Assembly: GCF_030445035.2 (NCBI RefSeq) | Contig: NC_080698.1 | Span: 7,178,038 to 7,242,037 of the forward strand | Direction: 5' to 3' | Length of the DNA stretch: 64,000 nt | Source of the DNA: Dasypus novemcinctus | Taxonomy: Eukaryota > Chordata > Mammalia > Cingulata > Dasypodidae | Shown: piece by piece, positions 32,550 to 44,385 of the stretch | Layout: every line of letters starts with the position of its first letter | How positions within the stretch are numbered: the first letter of the stretch is position 1 | Program-made: the position numbers and the translations under genes | The notes under the pieces: model-generated | Seen by the model: only the letters and a program-made list of their open reading frames with translations | Told to the model about the DNA's origin: nothing | The model's database searches: none

Positions 32550-35500
32550 TGCTAACTCTTTGTGTATATGTCTATGTTGGGGGACCTCGGTATTGGGGTA
32601 TATGGTCCTGAGCAGGATGGGAGGGTGAGGCGCTTGGGGGCATCGGCTCCATCTGGCTACTTCCTGCTGGAGAAAAGTTCTCTTCATCCTGTCCAGTGGG
32701 CTGTGGTTTCGGGTCCCTCAGGGGCTGATATTGTCCCTCAGGCAGCAGAAAGACGCAGTTTATGTATTCCTGGGTTGTTGACCATACGATTCGGTGTGTG
32801 AGTTAGACAGGAAGCTGTAAGAGACAAGGACCAAAAAGAAGCAGCAGCAGTAACAACAGTAACGTGTGGGGAAATGGCTTGAATTTGAATGTGGGAATCT
32901 GGCTTGAAGTTGAAACGTCTCCATAACGCAGGTAAAAGGTGTGGGCTTAGGAACATCAGCCTTGACTAGATGGAATGCCGTCTGGTCAGCATGAAACTTG
33001 TTTGCATGGGGAGGCATTTGAACCTTGTTTGGCCTCTTCCCTAGTATTGCAGGAGCTGCAGCTTTAATAACAAACAACCTTGAAAATAAACATAGACGAC
33101 TACTGCTTTGTAATTTCTAATAAATACGATGTGGAAACTAGGGTCAAGACTCTCAGTTTCAGAAGCTGTTGAGTCCCCTGGTCCCATCTTTATTTTCTCT
33201 CTTGTGTCTTTCTTTCTGTCCTTTTATTTCTTCAGTTCTGTGCCGCCTTCCCTTCATGCAAACCTATTGCTGAGCTGGTCTCAGCAGTAATGGTGTTATA
33301 ATAGGTAAAAGGATTGATTTTAAGGTTGAAAAAATTAAGAGAGGAATGCGGAGAGCCGTGTTTGATTTCCATAGCTATTATCTCGGGCTCCTTCCTGCTG
33401 TTGAGGGTGGAGCGGGGTCTCATCGGGTCACTGTGATGGTGTCTTGGGGGCTAATGGCTGGTATTGAATCTCATGCACTAGGAGGAGGTTGTCCATGTCA
33501 TTCTGGGTGAAGTTCCAGACTGTTGTTTGATTGAACTGCATGATAGCATGGAGAATGTACGATCCTGCTAATATTAAAAGAAGGAGTGTTATTAGTGGGG
33601 TGAATATGGGAAGGAACTATGAGATTCAGGGCTAAGATAATGAGGAAAACCGATCAGACCTAGGGTCAGTAGCTAGATTATTAATATAACTTACTTGATG
33701 GGCCACATGCTGTGAGTGACATTAAAAATTAGTTTAGGTATAAGAAGAGTTTACATAGACATACATAGAGTTTTAGCAGGAACAGGAGACTTCAGATTAT
33801 TAACTGGTTTTATAACAATGTTTGGGTGATTTTTGTTTTTCATGGACTTAAGATTTTCATCCTGCAAGGCTACATAGTATGGCTAAAATGACTTTATTTT
33901 TCTATGTTTGTATAGTTTGAGGCATAGGCCACAAAAAATTTTTATCGTTTTTCATTTTGGGCTGTAGGGTGGCTGGCATTTTATACAGGTACTTACATTT
34001 TTAGGCAACAAATAGTAGTTGGCTGGTTACAAGAGTTTCATTGCAGTGTTTGTAGTAGTGAAAGCATACTTGTTTCTTCTGAGAGTGGGCGGGGACTGAT
34101 GTCCACTTGCTGAGTGAGCACAGTGGATACTCACAGATGATGCCCATGAGCTGCTGGCGGGCAGCAAGCAACTGGTGTGCTGCTGCAGGGTTCAGCAGTC
34201 ACGATGCCCGTTTTTCTTACAGAGCCACTCTCCTGCTTCTCGGGGTTCAGTGGTCTGGCTTTGGATCTTCACAAGGGTATTTGCTTTAACAGTCTCGAGG
34301 GGTGTTAGAGGAGTGGGCAGGGATATGATAGACAGTTCCCTGCTGCTGCTGGCAGGCATTCCAGATGTCTTTCCATAGATTTCTTTTCCACAGAGGGTGG
34401 TTTACAACAGTTCATTGTTCTGGTCTTGTTTTTTCTATCTGCAATCCACCTTTAGATAGAGGTGGCAGTTTTCAGAGTGAGGGACACTAATTGGTTAAGC
34501 TTTTTACTTGCAACAGGGCGTGGTATGCTGCACACACTTGTTATTATTGTTTTTTATTAAGGGGCTATATTGTCATTTGGTCCCTTTTGCAATTTTATTT
34601 GTTTAGAGTGTTGCCTCTGCCATACACTTTACTTAAAGCTAATGTTGGTGCTGGCTACATTCAGTTTACAAGGTAAATGAGAATTCACTCCTTTACTGCT
34701 TACGCTTGTGCCACTGCCCTCCCTGCTTTTTTTCAAAGCAGTCAGCTGGAGGTTCTCTTATTTCCATGAACAACTTTTCTAGGTTAACACATACCGTGGT
34801 TTTCATATTTGAGCTAAATGAGGGATGAAGGGTTTTCAGTATCTTAACAATATTATAAGCTCTATTAATGTGAGAAAACCTTGTACTTTATCAATTACAG
34901 TGGAAGGTAATAGTTTTTGTTTTATCCAAGTAAAGAACATTTAAGAATTTGACAGAGCAGCTTGGATTCAATGGCTTTTTTCAATTGTTTGCTCATTTCA
35001 GGTTTTTAAGATACCATTGTTTTTGATGCTTCTTTTAATTCTGTAAAAAGAATTATTGGTTAACATATTATTAATATAACAAAATAGGGCTATAGCTACA
35101 GATTTTTCATGCAGCCAGATTTTTTTTTTTTTTTTTTGTCACCAGGCCAGAATAGATGATAGGGCTATGCACACAGCCTTGGGAAAGCACTGGAAAATCT
35201 ACCGGCTTTTTCACTTGAAGATGAATACAGGCTGCCTTGATTTGCCTAAGGAGATACTAGAAAAAGCTTTAGCAAGTTTGAAAACAAAGTGATAGTGACA
35301 TAACTGGATATTAATTTTTTTAATAAACTAACAATATTTAGGGTTGCTGCATATGGCAGTGGTGTTACTTTAATTTACGATAGCTTACTGTTATATATCA
35401 CCCCGTGGCAGCTTTCAATGTGAATTGGACAAGTTTGAGTTAAAGCATCTGCCCTGTGGCAGCTTTCAGTGTAAATCAGACAAGTACGAGTTAAAGCATT

Positions 35501-37045
35501 TGCTTTTTGATTTCCAGGTGGAGAGGTTGTTTTTGTGATACATACCATTTTTAATAATAATTAAAACCATGATTAACAACATTATATTTTAATCTAGTAT
35601 TATGGTGAAACATTGTTAAATTTTCAGGAATTTTATACACCTTTTAAGTATTCATATGCACCTTTTATTTGTACAACTTTAACAGGGTTAAAGAATCTAT
35701 TTTAACTATAGCACTTTCTAAACATGTCATTTAAGTTATAACATATTAAATGAACTCAACTATTTTATTACTTCACTTTTTTAAGGTGAAAGAGCAAATT
35801 TTTAAAAATAATTTGAAATAAAAGATACTTTTCAGGATTTGATTTTGAGAAAGCAAGTTTGACCATTATGTTCTTTTAACAGTGATAGGACTTGTTTTTC
35901 TTACACGGCCACAGAAACTAATAAGGTTAAAGTACAAGAAGTTATTTTGATAAAAGAGACTTTTTTGTACATTGATTAGTCAGGAGAAAAACTGTAAACT
36001 TTTGCTGAAACAGACCAACAATTTAAGAAACTTTGTTACTTTAACAGAGAAAGAACAAAATTTTGACTTTGCACTGGTATATTATTTGGCACTATGGCTT
36101 TTAAAACTTTATAGATAGACCCAATAAATCTTATTCAACTTTAACCACAAAAATTCCTTTCCATACACCTTCTGCACTTTCTGCATTTATTCAGGTTTTG
36201 TCCCATATTTTATTCTTTCTGTTCCCTTAATACAAAAAAATATAAAAATAAAAATAACACATTCTATACACCTTCCATATTTAGCTTACCAAAACAACTT
36301 TGGAAATGGTTTCAAAGCAAATTTCTTATAGCATACAATTACCATTAAAATTAAACAAGTCACACTGATGATTTCATTAGACACAAAAACAGAGCTACGA
36401 AGCTCACCAATTTGGCTTATAATTCTTACTTTTTTGGTATGGCCGTTTCTAAGTTTTCTATTATTTCACATTTCTGATTTTTTACTTTTCAGATTTTTCT
36501 GGAATAAGTGTTGCCTTTAATATGCAAGCTTGTTCTTGGAAATATTTTAATTAGTAATCAGCAACCAGTTTGGAATATTTAAACAGTATAAATGCAGTTA
36601 AGCTTTAATTTAGAAATTTAGATATTTAAAATAAATATTTTGGATCATTACTTTGTAGGAGTACATTTAGACTCAAAGGTCAGGAGTAAGCTAAAGGTTT
36701 ACTTGGAAGAGGCAAGTAATTGTAGGTTTGATACTTTGCAGAGCATCGAGAGGGACAGGATGTTGGGGTTTCCATGGGATGTGGGTAGGATTTTTTAGTT
36801 GAACTGTGACTGGTTTGTAATGGGCTGCAATGATAGGAATTTTAGTATTTTAGATTTCGGGATTGACAGAATTTGGCAGAAAAAGGGGGAGCAGAGGAGG
36901 GAAGGAGTGGGTGAACAGGTGGCTTCTTAGTGGGTCCAGTAAAAAGAGGGGTTGTGAAACTATGCTGTTGACCTTCATTATTGAGATTGAGGAGCGAGTA
37001 AAGGGTTTAGGGGCTTTGGGAAGGGCAGAGTAAGTGATTTTTGTA
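32550..37045 (-). other. ERV-B internal region without intact pol or env
   Basis: About 4.5 kb of mostly AT-rich DNA with no frame of reverse transcriptase or integrase character. About 34090-34860 (reverse complement) aligns with ERV-A 19100-19760. Near 33400-33620 a short frame with a hydrophobic run and a histidine/asparagine-rich tail could be the envelope C-terminus. Poly-T runs near 35120 are part of this AT-rich filler. Confidence 0.65.
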
Positions 37046-37549
37046 TTAATAAGATATGAAATTAATTGGCTTACCTGCCACCATCAGAGTTACCTGAGGT
37101 TCTGCTCTGGAGACAGGTGTGGGGGCCTGCACGGTTCCTGGGTACCTTTCGTCGTCTGTTGCCAGTTCCAGAAGGTCTGGGGGGGTGAAGCCGGGGGTTG
37201 GGTCCGACTGGGTCACCGATGCCCTTTTGCCCTGAGACACCTGGGGACAAGGGGACTTGCAGTGGATTTCTTGCTTGCACAGCGGGCACAGCCCTGGAGG
37301 AGGTTGTGGTTTGGGGCGCTGCTTGGTCCAGTGCCCAGGCTTTTTGCATTTGAAGTGTGGCCTTGGTGGGTACTTTTGTACTTGCCTGGGGCATGGTGTC
37401 TGTTGGGAACCCTGGAGGGTGGAGGATTTACAGCTAGGGTGTTGTTGTTTTTGTGTTTTTTTTTTCTGAGGGACTGCTGTGGTTTTGACAGGGCTGTTGG
37501 CAGTGTTTTGTGGTTTAGGGTATTTGCAAGGGTTTGGGCTGCGTGCCAA
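37046..37549 (-). pseudogene. ERV-B nucleocapsid and start of protease
   Basis: One open stretch of 167 codons. The first zinc knuckle (HFKCKKPGHWTKQRP) has lost its first and last cysteines (now His and Arg). The second (CPLCKQEIHCKSPC) keeps the CCHC pattern. The frame then enters protease-like sequence (EPQVTLMVAGKPINF) and ends before the aspartate catalytic motif. Two knuckles with this spacing are typical of class I ERVs. Confidence 0.88.
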
Positions 37550-37559
37550 AAACGTTTTT

Positions 37560-38285
37560 TTTTCTTCTGGGGATAGACAGGTGGAAAGAATGATGTAAAG
37601 GTTTTCAGAGAAAGCTCCTAAGCGGTCCTCTCTCTGGCTTAAATCTGAGAGTGAGAAAGGAATGTGTACTCTATTACTTCAGCTCCTGCTCCTTCCCAGG
37701 GCGGTAAGAGAGGAGCTGGGCCTGCGTGGGGTTAGGAGGTGCGTGCTGGCGGCGGAGGGCTGGGCACAGGAGGAGGATGAGCTGGGGAGAAGGGAAGGGG
37801 AGAAGGCAGGATGATGGAGGCGGGATGATGGAGGCGGGATGGGGAAGGGTGGAGGGGGAGTTGGAGATAATGCCGGAGGGTTGTATGAAGGAGGAGCTGG
37901 GGGGCGTGCGGGATCGGAGTTGGAGTGTGCAGAAGTTTTAGGGAGTGGGAGTGATGATGAGGAAGGTTTCTGAGGAGGTTCATGGTGTGAAAAAAGAATT
38001 CAGTAGGAAGGGCAGGATTGGCAGAAGGAGGGAAGGGAAAGGAATGCCGGAACATGAGGGATCTCTGGCCATCTGCCGCTGCCCTGGATAAAGTTCTCTA
38101 AGTCTCGGAGAACTTGGAAATCGGCCATTGACTTTCGTTGTCCAATTTGTATTACGGCCACACAGAGGTCAAAGAGAATGAGCTTTTTAGGTCTGATGTC
38201 TCCTTCCGGGCACAGAGTTTTAAGGTTATGAAGGAGACAGCCCAGAGGCGTGGTTTTTTGGGGGGACTGAACTTGAATTCCCCAT
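37560..38285 (-). pseudogene. ERV-B gag: matrix, proline-rich region, truncated capsid
   Basis: The initiator ATG is at 38285-38283 (- strand), followed by gly-asn-ser-ser-ser, a typical N-myristoylation start. The matrix-like frame is broken after about 19 codons by a frameshift/stop. Matrix-like sequence then continues in another frame, and a proline-rich section follows at about 37732-38055. Only some tens of codons look capsid-like (about 37560-37700), so most of the capsid, including the major homology region, appears deleted. The product would be non-functional. Confidence 0.8.
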
Positions 38286-38671
38286 TTTAGGTGGCGGGGG
38301 TGAGATTAAGGATCTCTAGAATGGGGGAAATTCTGAGTGAGACAGGCATCCCCGAATCAGTCAGAAATCTCCAAGAAAACAGGAAACGGCGCTTGGAGCC
38401 AGAAGTCTCCAGAGCCAAGGGGTTTCTTCCCACGAGGACACAGGCCTTCCACCCGCTATGGCCCTGGGGGACAGTGAGGATCACTGACCGAGCGCTAGGT
38501 TTTTTCCCATGGGTTGTCCTGGACAACGGAAAAGGAGAGAGAGCGAGCAGGACCCTCTGATGGAGAAATCCTTAACTCGCCCAGCTGAGATTCAGTGTCC
38601 TGTGTTGGGTGGGCATGCGACCACGGCAGAGGCGAGATTCCTCACCAGCCAGTCTCAGGATGAAATCCCAG

Positions 38672-38690
38672 TCCCAGGATTTCGGCACCA
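38672..38690 (-). other. ERV-B primer-binding site, tRNA-Phe-like
   Basis: In sense orientation the 19 bases read TGGTGCCGAAATCCTGGGA, 2 bp after the LTR end. This is complementary to the 3' end of tRNA-Phe (canonical TGGTGCCGAAACCCGGGA) with a small difference. HERV-F-like groups use this primer. Confidence 0.85.
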
Positions 38691-38692
38691 AA

Positions 38693-39199
38693 TGTTGGAG
38701 CAAAGTGGGGCACTCGCTGGGACATTCAGACTGACTGCAGGCAGAAAGTTTATTGGGGAGCTCTCACAAGGGAGGGGGTCTGAAGAGAGACTTCAGCGGC
38801 ATCTGGAAAGGGGGGATTTGAATTTATACAGCGCATTGCTAGGTGGGGAAACGATAGTCGGTGGGAGGGGAGGGGTCGAGGGTCCGAGTGAGGTGCAGGG
38901 GCCAACAGGAAGCCCTGGAGGTGAGAACTTCCCTGCGTGGCTGGAGGGGGTGGGCGAGGGAGTGAGGTTTTCTGGGAACGTGGAGGAGCGGGTGGTGCTG
39001 TGATCTGCAGGGATGAAGGTCTCTCTCTCCCTTTACTCCTGTCTCCACCTGGTTTCTTTGTTCAACCTGTGGGGAGGTGCCGTGCTTCCAGACATGTAGG
39101 CTTTTGGGGGGTGGGGGGCTTGTCTTTCCTCAGTGCATGATGGGGAACTGAGTCACAGCTTGTTAAATTATTGCAAACCTAGTGAGGGAACCTCTATCA
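38693..39199 (-). repeat. ERV-B 5' LTR
   Basis: In sense orientation it starts TGATAGAGG and ends CCAACA. Compared with the 3' LTR it lacks about 35-40 bp and shows only a few substitutions, suggesting a relatively recent insertion. Confidence 0.9.
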
Positions 39200-39204
39200 G
39201 GCAA

Positions 39205-41589
39205 ACTTTCGGAATTTAGAATTTAATGGTGGGGCAAGACAGCTACAAACACATGCTATTAGAGAAACAAGCACGCCCCAGCGGCTCATAAACAGCTAGG
39301 GGCTCATGCGGGAAGAGGGCTGGTTCATTAACCTAAAAAGGGGCTCCTAGTGCAAGGCAAACCATAAAACACCAGCCTTAGAAATTGTCTTTCCAACTCA
39401 GTATTTTACAGTTGGGGAAAGTAAGGCTCATCCAAAGTGCAGTTTTTTCTCAAGCTTATGCAGTGCATCAGTAGGACTGACTGGCCTTGCGCTCCTGAGT
39501 GCCACTGCGAGCCAGCTTTCAGAAGAGAATGGAGGGATTGTGTGTGTACATGTGCACCCAATAGAGAGGTGGCAATACAGACACAGGCAAAATATTTGCA
39601 GATATTATTTTGCCTAGTAAAGACATATTCAGGAACAGGGGCAGGGATGGATGCAATGACTTGAGGCATACAGAGAAAAACAAACTAGAAAATGGCAGAA
39701 AGGGAAGTAGATAGAAAACAATTTGTGAGCTCATTGGAGACTACAGTCAAACGTTAATTTCAAGAAAGAATGGAAAACCCTTCAAATTCTAGGAAAGGCT
39801 ATTACACGATCAAAACCTATTTTGATGTCAACTGTTCTTACTGACCAGTAAGGCAGATTAAAGTTGGAACAAGCTGGGAGATGAGAAATCAGGAAAAACG
39901 CCATCTCTGTGAATCGGGAATGTACCGGAATTATGATTGGAAAAATGAAAGAAAAACTACTTTAAAGAATGAAGAAATGAATAATATCTGTGAATTTTTA
40001 AAGAAAAAAACAATTTTTTGAAAGGCAATAATATAGTATTGCATATTTGGAAGACCAAGAAAATATTGTTACTGTTTCAGAAAAACTAAGAAAAAATATA
40101 AACACCTATGTATTAAGCTTGTTTTAGATGTCAGTGGGATTCCCAAGTGGAGATCCATACAGAGAAAGAAAAACCAAAGCCAGATAACGTTTTATGTCAT
40201 CTATATATCAAAACTAAAGCCCTCATAAAATGAAAAAGAATAACTACCCTCAGTAAAATTATAAATACCAAATCTTGACTAAGTCAAATAGAGTCTGAGG
40301 TCTCCGGGTGAAAGCATCATTCATTCTAGGCCGGGAGTAAGTGAACAAACATTTCCTGCACTAACCTGGTCATTAAGGGAATCCCAGGAAGAGGCATCCT
40401 AAAGACTCATTCGTCTCCTCCAGCTCACTCCATGAGGCTATTATCCTTCACGGGACAAAATCAGTCTTAGCATCGTGCTTATTGCAGAAGGCAGCTTCAT
40501 GAGAGGTATTTGCCCAGCACAGTTACTTTAGAATTTACAAGAAGACGCGTCCTTCTCCTTCAGCAGTATTAAAACCGCATCTTTGGAACCTAAGAAACTT
40601 TACAGTGAGCTTTAATCACATTGCCTTCCAAAAAACATCAAGCCTATTGTTGCAGAGAATTCCATTTGTCAAGGCCCTGGGGAAGGTCTGCATGGATGGC
40701 GTCTGCACCTGTTTTTGTTTGCTTCTTAGTTTTTCATTTCTATTGCACATCAATAGAAGTCTGGTTCATAAATGTCACAAAGGATTCTCCATCCACAAAA
40801 CAAGTTTTCAGGAAAGCCATGACACTGGGAAGAGGGTGGAGTCAATTCAGTCAAAACTAATCAACTCTTGAAATCCTCATATTTACCTTTGACAATGTCC
40901 CTCTCTTGCTTTTTTCTGCCTCTCCCACAAAAGAGAAGCAGTAATAGAATTTAAGGAAACTACATGGAACCTCACTTGGAATCCAAGATAACTGGAAGGA
41001 AAACAGACATGTTCATTCCAGCCTAGCCCAGGGCGGTGTCGGAGGAATGTGCACGAGACTGGAGGGCACCAGGTCTTCCCTGGCTCAGTCATTTCCCATC
41101 CAGTGAATCTGAATGGGCTGGAAGTCCTCCAGATCAGAGTGCAAGCCAAGGCGACCTAGCTCCCAGCTTCTCCTGAGCTCCCAAAGAGTCTGGTGGGACT
41201 TAGCCCAAGGCTTAGGAATTTCCTGTATCCACGCTGTCCCTTCTTCTACATGCCATGGCTAACCAAAGTAGGCAGTGTATGCTTGTCAGATAACCTTTAA
41301 GGGTGGGAAAGTAGTCCATCAAAGAACATGTAGTGATGATTATGGAGGATAGGAGTATAAACATCTTGACATGTACCTATTAACTTTAGAGGTCCCCCCA
41401 ACACAGACAACTCTTTCTTAAACCTTCCCTTATTTTCAGGGTTCATCGAAGCTTCTAAATCTGAAAATTTTCATCAGAGGCCATTTAAAATCAAAGACAA
41501 ATAGACAAGTAAGGTCTCCACTGATACGTTTAGTGTAGAGGAAAGATTGTTGAAGGCTATGGGCCCCTCGACAAGTTCACCAAGTTATA
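39205..41589. other. Intergenic AT-rich DNA
   Basis: No exon or confidently named repeat. There may be very old LINE remnants around 39.6-40.3 kb, but I could not anchor them. Confidence 0.35.
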
Positions 41590-42014
41590 AAAATAAACAT
41601 TCTAGGGCGGCGGACTTGGCCTAGTGGTTAGGGCATCCGTCTACCACATGGGAGGTCCGCGGTTCAAACCTCGGGCCTCCTTGACCTGTGTGGAGCTGGC
41701 CCATGTGCAGTGCTGATGCACGCAAGGAGTGCCCTGCCACACAGGGGAGCCCCACGCGCAAGGAGTGCGCCCCTTAAGGAGAGCCACCCAGCACGAAAGA
41801 AAGTGCAGCCTGCCCAGGAATGGCACAGCACACACGGAGAGCTGACACAACAAGATGACACAACAAAAAGAAACACAGATTCCCGTGCCGCTGACAACAG
41901 AAGCGGACAAAGAAGACGCAGCAAATAGACACAGAACAGAAAACCGGGGTGGCGGGGGGAGGAGAGAGAAATAAATAAATAAATCTTTGAAAAAAAATAA
42001 AATAAACATTCTAG
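41590..42014 (+). mobile_element. Chimeric DAS-type SINE with 16-bp target duplication
   Basis: Flanked by aaaataaacattctag at 41590-41605 and 41999-42014. The head 'cggacttggcctagtggtta' and the B-box-like 'cgcggttcaaacctcgg' are intact. The body matches the copies at 3.9 and 9.2 kb, with a small internal deletion near 41745. Tail is (aaat)n. Confidence 0.93.
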
Positions 42015-42819
42015 AAGAACCCCAGGTCTGATTTGGACAGACCCAGTCTTGAGCCTGGATTGCAGGAGCCTAAATGAGACTGTGGTGTAGCAGCTCATCA
42101 GTGAACCCAGACAGAGCCCACTGGAGCCCTGGCTCCAAACTGTGTCCATTCTGTCAAAGCACAACCCTGTCAACGCCAACTCTACCATGTGCCCTCCGTC
42201 AACCTTGGCGAACTTCACAATGAAGGTTCATTCATCTATTTCATTTCATAGCCTCTTTGCTTGGTTTACTTACCAGTGTTTGGCCATTCTTTCTTATTAT
42301 AACATATTTTGAGGTGAAGCAAATTATTACATCACGTTACTTAGCTTAAAATAAATTCCATCCGGGTATCGTTGAGCCACGGGGAGTGATGAGGTTGTTT
42401 CCTCTTTGGTATCTTACTCTGGGGACACCACTTTGCAGATTACTAACCGAATTTCCTGGATTTCTAAAGTTACTCCATTCTCCTCAGGGCCTTTTCTAAA
42501 AACTAGGAGTGGTGCTGCTATCTCTGCTATAATTTGCTTCACCTGTGATTTATATTACACCACACTAAAATGTCTTAAGCACCTAAAGTTTCCATTTTGA
42601 AGATACAGCTAGATACTCCAAGAGGAGCTATTTGAGTCATCTAGTAATATTGCAGTTTGGCACCATTTCAAGTTTTTTATTTCCTAAGTTTCTTTTTTCC
42701 ATTTATTTAGGCCTTCTTTAATTACTTTTGGCAAATTTTGTAGTTTTCTGTTTACAAGTTCTTTACATCCTTAGATTTATTCCTAGTTGATTCTTCTTTT
42801 AAAAAAAAATTTAAATATA
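42015..42819. other. Intergenic DNA, nothing recognised
   Basis: AT-rich towards the right. No exon seen. Confidence 0.35.
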
Positions 42820-43240
42820 TTTTTTAAAGATTTATTTATTGTCTGCTCTCTGTCTCCATTCGCTGTGTGTTCTTCTGTGTGAGCTTGTATTCTCATTAGG
42901 CAACTCCGGGAACCGATCCTGGGACCTTCTGGAGTGGGAGAGATCATTCTCTTGCACCACCTCAGCTCCCTGATCTGCTGCCTCTCTTATTGTCTCTCCT
43001 CTGTGTCTCTTTTTGTTGGGTCATCTTGCTGCACCTGCTCTCCGCGTGGGCCAGCACTCCTGTGCGGGGCAGCCCTCCTGTGCGGGGTAGCACTCTGCAC
43101 AGGCCAGCACTCCACGTGGGCCAGCTCGCCACACGGGCCACCTTGCCCTCACCAGGAGGCCCTGGGCATCGAACCCTGGATCTCCTATATGGTAGATGGG
43201 AGCCCAATTGCTGGAACCACATGCACTTCCCTACGTTTTA
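42820..43240 (-). mobile_element. tRNA-derived chimeric SINE, DAS variant, antisense
   Basis: The reverse tail 'aagatttatttattgtctgc' is at the left. The tRNA-like head is at the right: 'catcgaaccctggatctcc' is the reverse B box and 'aaccacatgcacttccct' the reverse start. Internal 'gcggggcagccctcctgt' words recur in tandem. The same variant is found at 63040-63460. Confidence 0.8.
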
Positions 43241-43968
43241 AAAATAAATCGATATACATACATGAAATAAGCATACACCACAAACATCACCTCCAAATAC
43301 CTGAATTTTCTATTTCTTTTCAACGTGGAAGTAGCAAGAGGAGTTGGGGCAGAAAGGAAGAGAGGTGGACAGAAAGGGGAGGTGCCCCATCCTGCTCTGC
43401 AGAGGCCATTTTGTTCAAGACTGTCCGTTCACCTGCGCCATGGTGAATGGTGCCCCGGTCCCGTCTCGTGCACGTGTGCACGCACGGGCACTACGCCCAT
43501 GGCTTTTCTCTGCTGTGACTGATTCCTCTCCTCACATGTGGTTCACGACTTTTATTCCTTCAGCTATAAAACTGCAACTAAATAAGGAAGACCTTGGAAT
43601 TGCTGTCCCCATCCTTTTCCTTTTCAAGCTGAAAGAGGCACCGGACAGTCCTCAGGAGGACAGCTCAGGGCCAGTGTGCGAGGTAAGGAAAAGGCTGCGT
43701 CTCTCCAGGCAGAAAACCCAGGAGGTCCATCCCGTTACACCGTCATCAGCATCACAAGGACCTCTCGGGCACTTTCTGTAGAAAGAAGCTGAATCCTTCC
43801 ACAATTCAAACTGGGACCAATACGCGAGGATCAATTCTATTTATTATCATCTTACGGCATTCGCCCCTTGATTTGCAACAGGGGAACATATGGATGAGGG
43901 GCAGACAAACTCAGCAAATATCAAAGTGGGTTCTGGTTAAAAAAAAAAAAATTAAAACTAGAATCAAG
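43240..43968. other. Intergenic DNA, nothing recognised
   Basis: A 145-codon open frame at 43344-43781 has no family similarity and no splice or promoter support. Confidence 0.35.
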
Positions 43969-44385
43969 AAACCTGGTGTGGGGAAGCAGTTATGGCTCAA
44001 CTAGTAAGAGTGTCTGCCTACCATATGGGAGGTCCAGGGTTCAAACCCAGGGCCTCCTGCCCATGTGGTGAGCTGGCCCATGCACAGTGCTGCCACGAGC
44101 TAGGAGTGCCATGCCACGCAGGGGTGTCCCCCATGTAGGGGTGCTCCACATGCAAGGAGAGCTGTCCCACGCAAAAAAATCGCAGCCCGCCCAGGAGTGG
44201 CGCTGCGCACACAGAGAGCTGGTGCAAGATGACGCAACAAAGAGAGACACAGACTCCTGATGCCGCTGACAAGAATGCAGGCAGATACAGAAGAACATGC
44301 AGCGAATGTACACAGAGAACAGACAACTGGGGGGGGGGTGAAATAAATAAAATAAATCTTTAAAATAAAAAAAAAACCTGGTGTG
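43969..44385 (+). mobile_element. Chimeric DAS-type SINE with 12-bp target duplication
   Basis: Flanked by aaacctggtgtg at 43969-43980 and 44374-44385. The A-box-like 'atggctcaactagtaagagt' and B-box-like 'agggttcaaaccc' are followed by the usual body and (aaat)n tail. Confidence 0.9.

Larger units (their letters stand above)
32008..39199 (-). mobile_element. ERV-B: full-length but defective provirus
   Basis: Two near-identical LTRs (32008-32549 and 38693-39199) flank about 6.1 kb. A perfect 5-bp direct repeat ggcaa lies immediately outside, at 32003-32007 and 39200-39204, fixing the element's ends. The sense strand is -. A tRNA-Phe-like primer-binding site lies 2 bp inside the 5' LTR. A gag region follows with a myristoylation-type MGNSSS start, a shortened capsid and a nucleocapsid. 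The frame ends at the protease, before any catalytic motif. No reverse transcriptase, integrase or envelope frame of useful length remains. Gag features and primer site point to a class I (gamma-like) ERV. It cannot encode a virus. Confidence 0.92.

Noticed and set aside
33400-33620. Possible intact envelope tail in ERV-B
   Set aside because: Only a short hydrophobic run and tail are visible, with no ectodomain frame. Kept only as a remark under the internal region.
37034-37576. 180-codon + strand frame
   Set aside because: It is the opposite strand of the ERV-B nucleocapsid region, which has recognisable zinc knuckles on the - strand.
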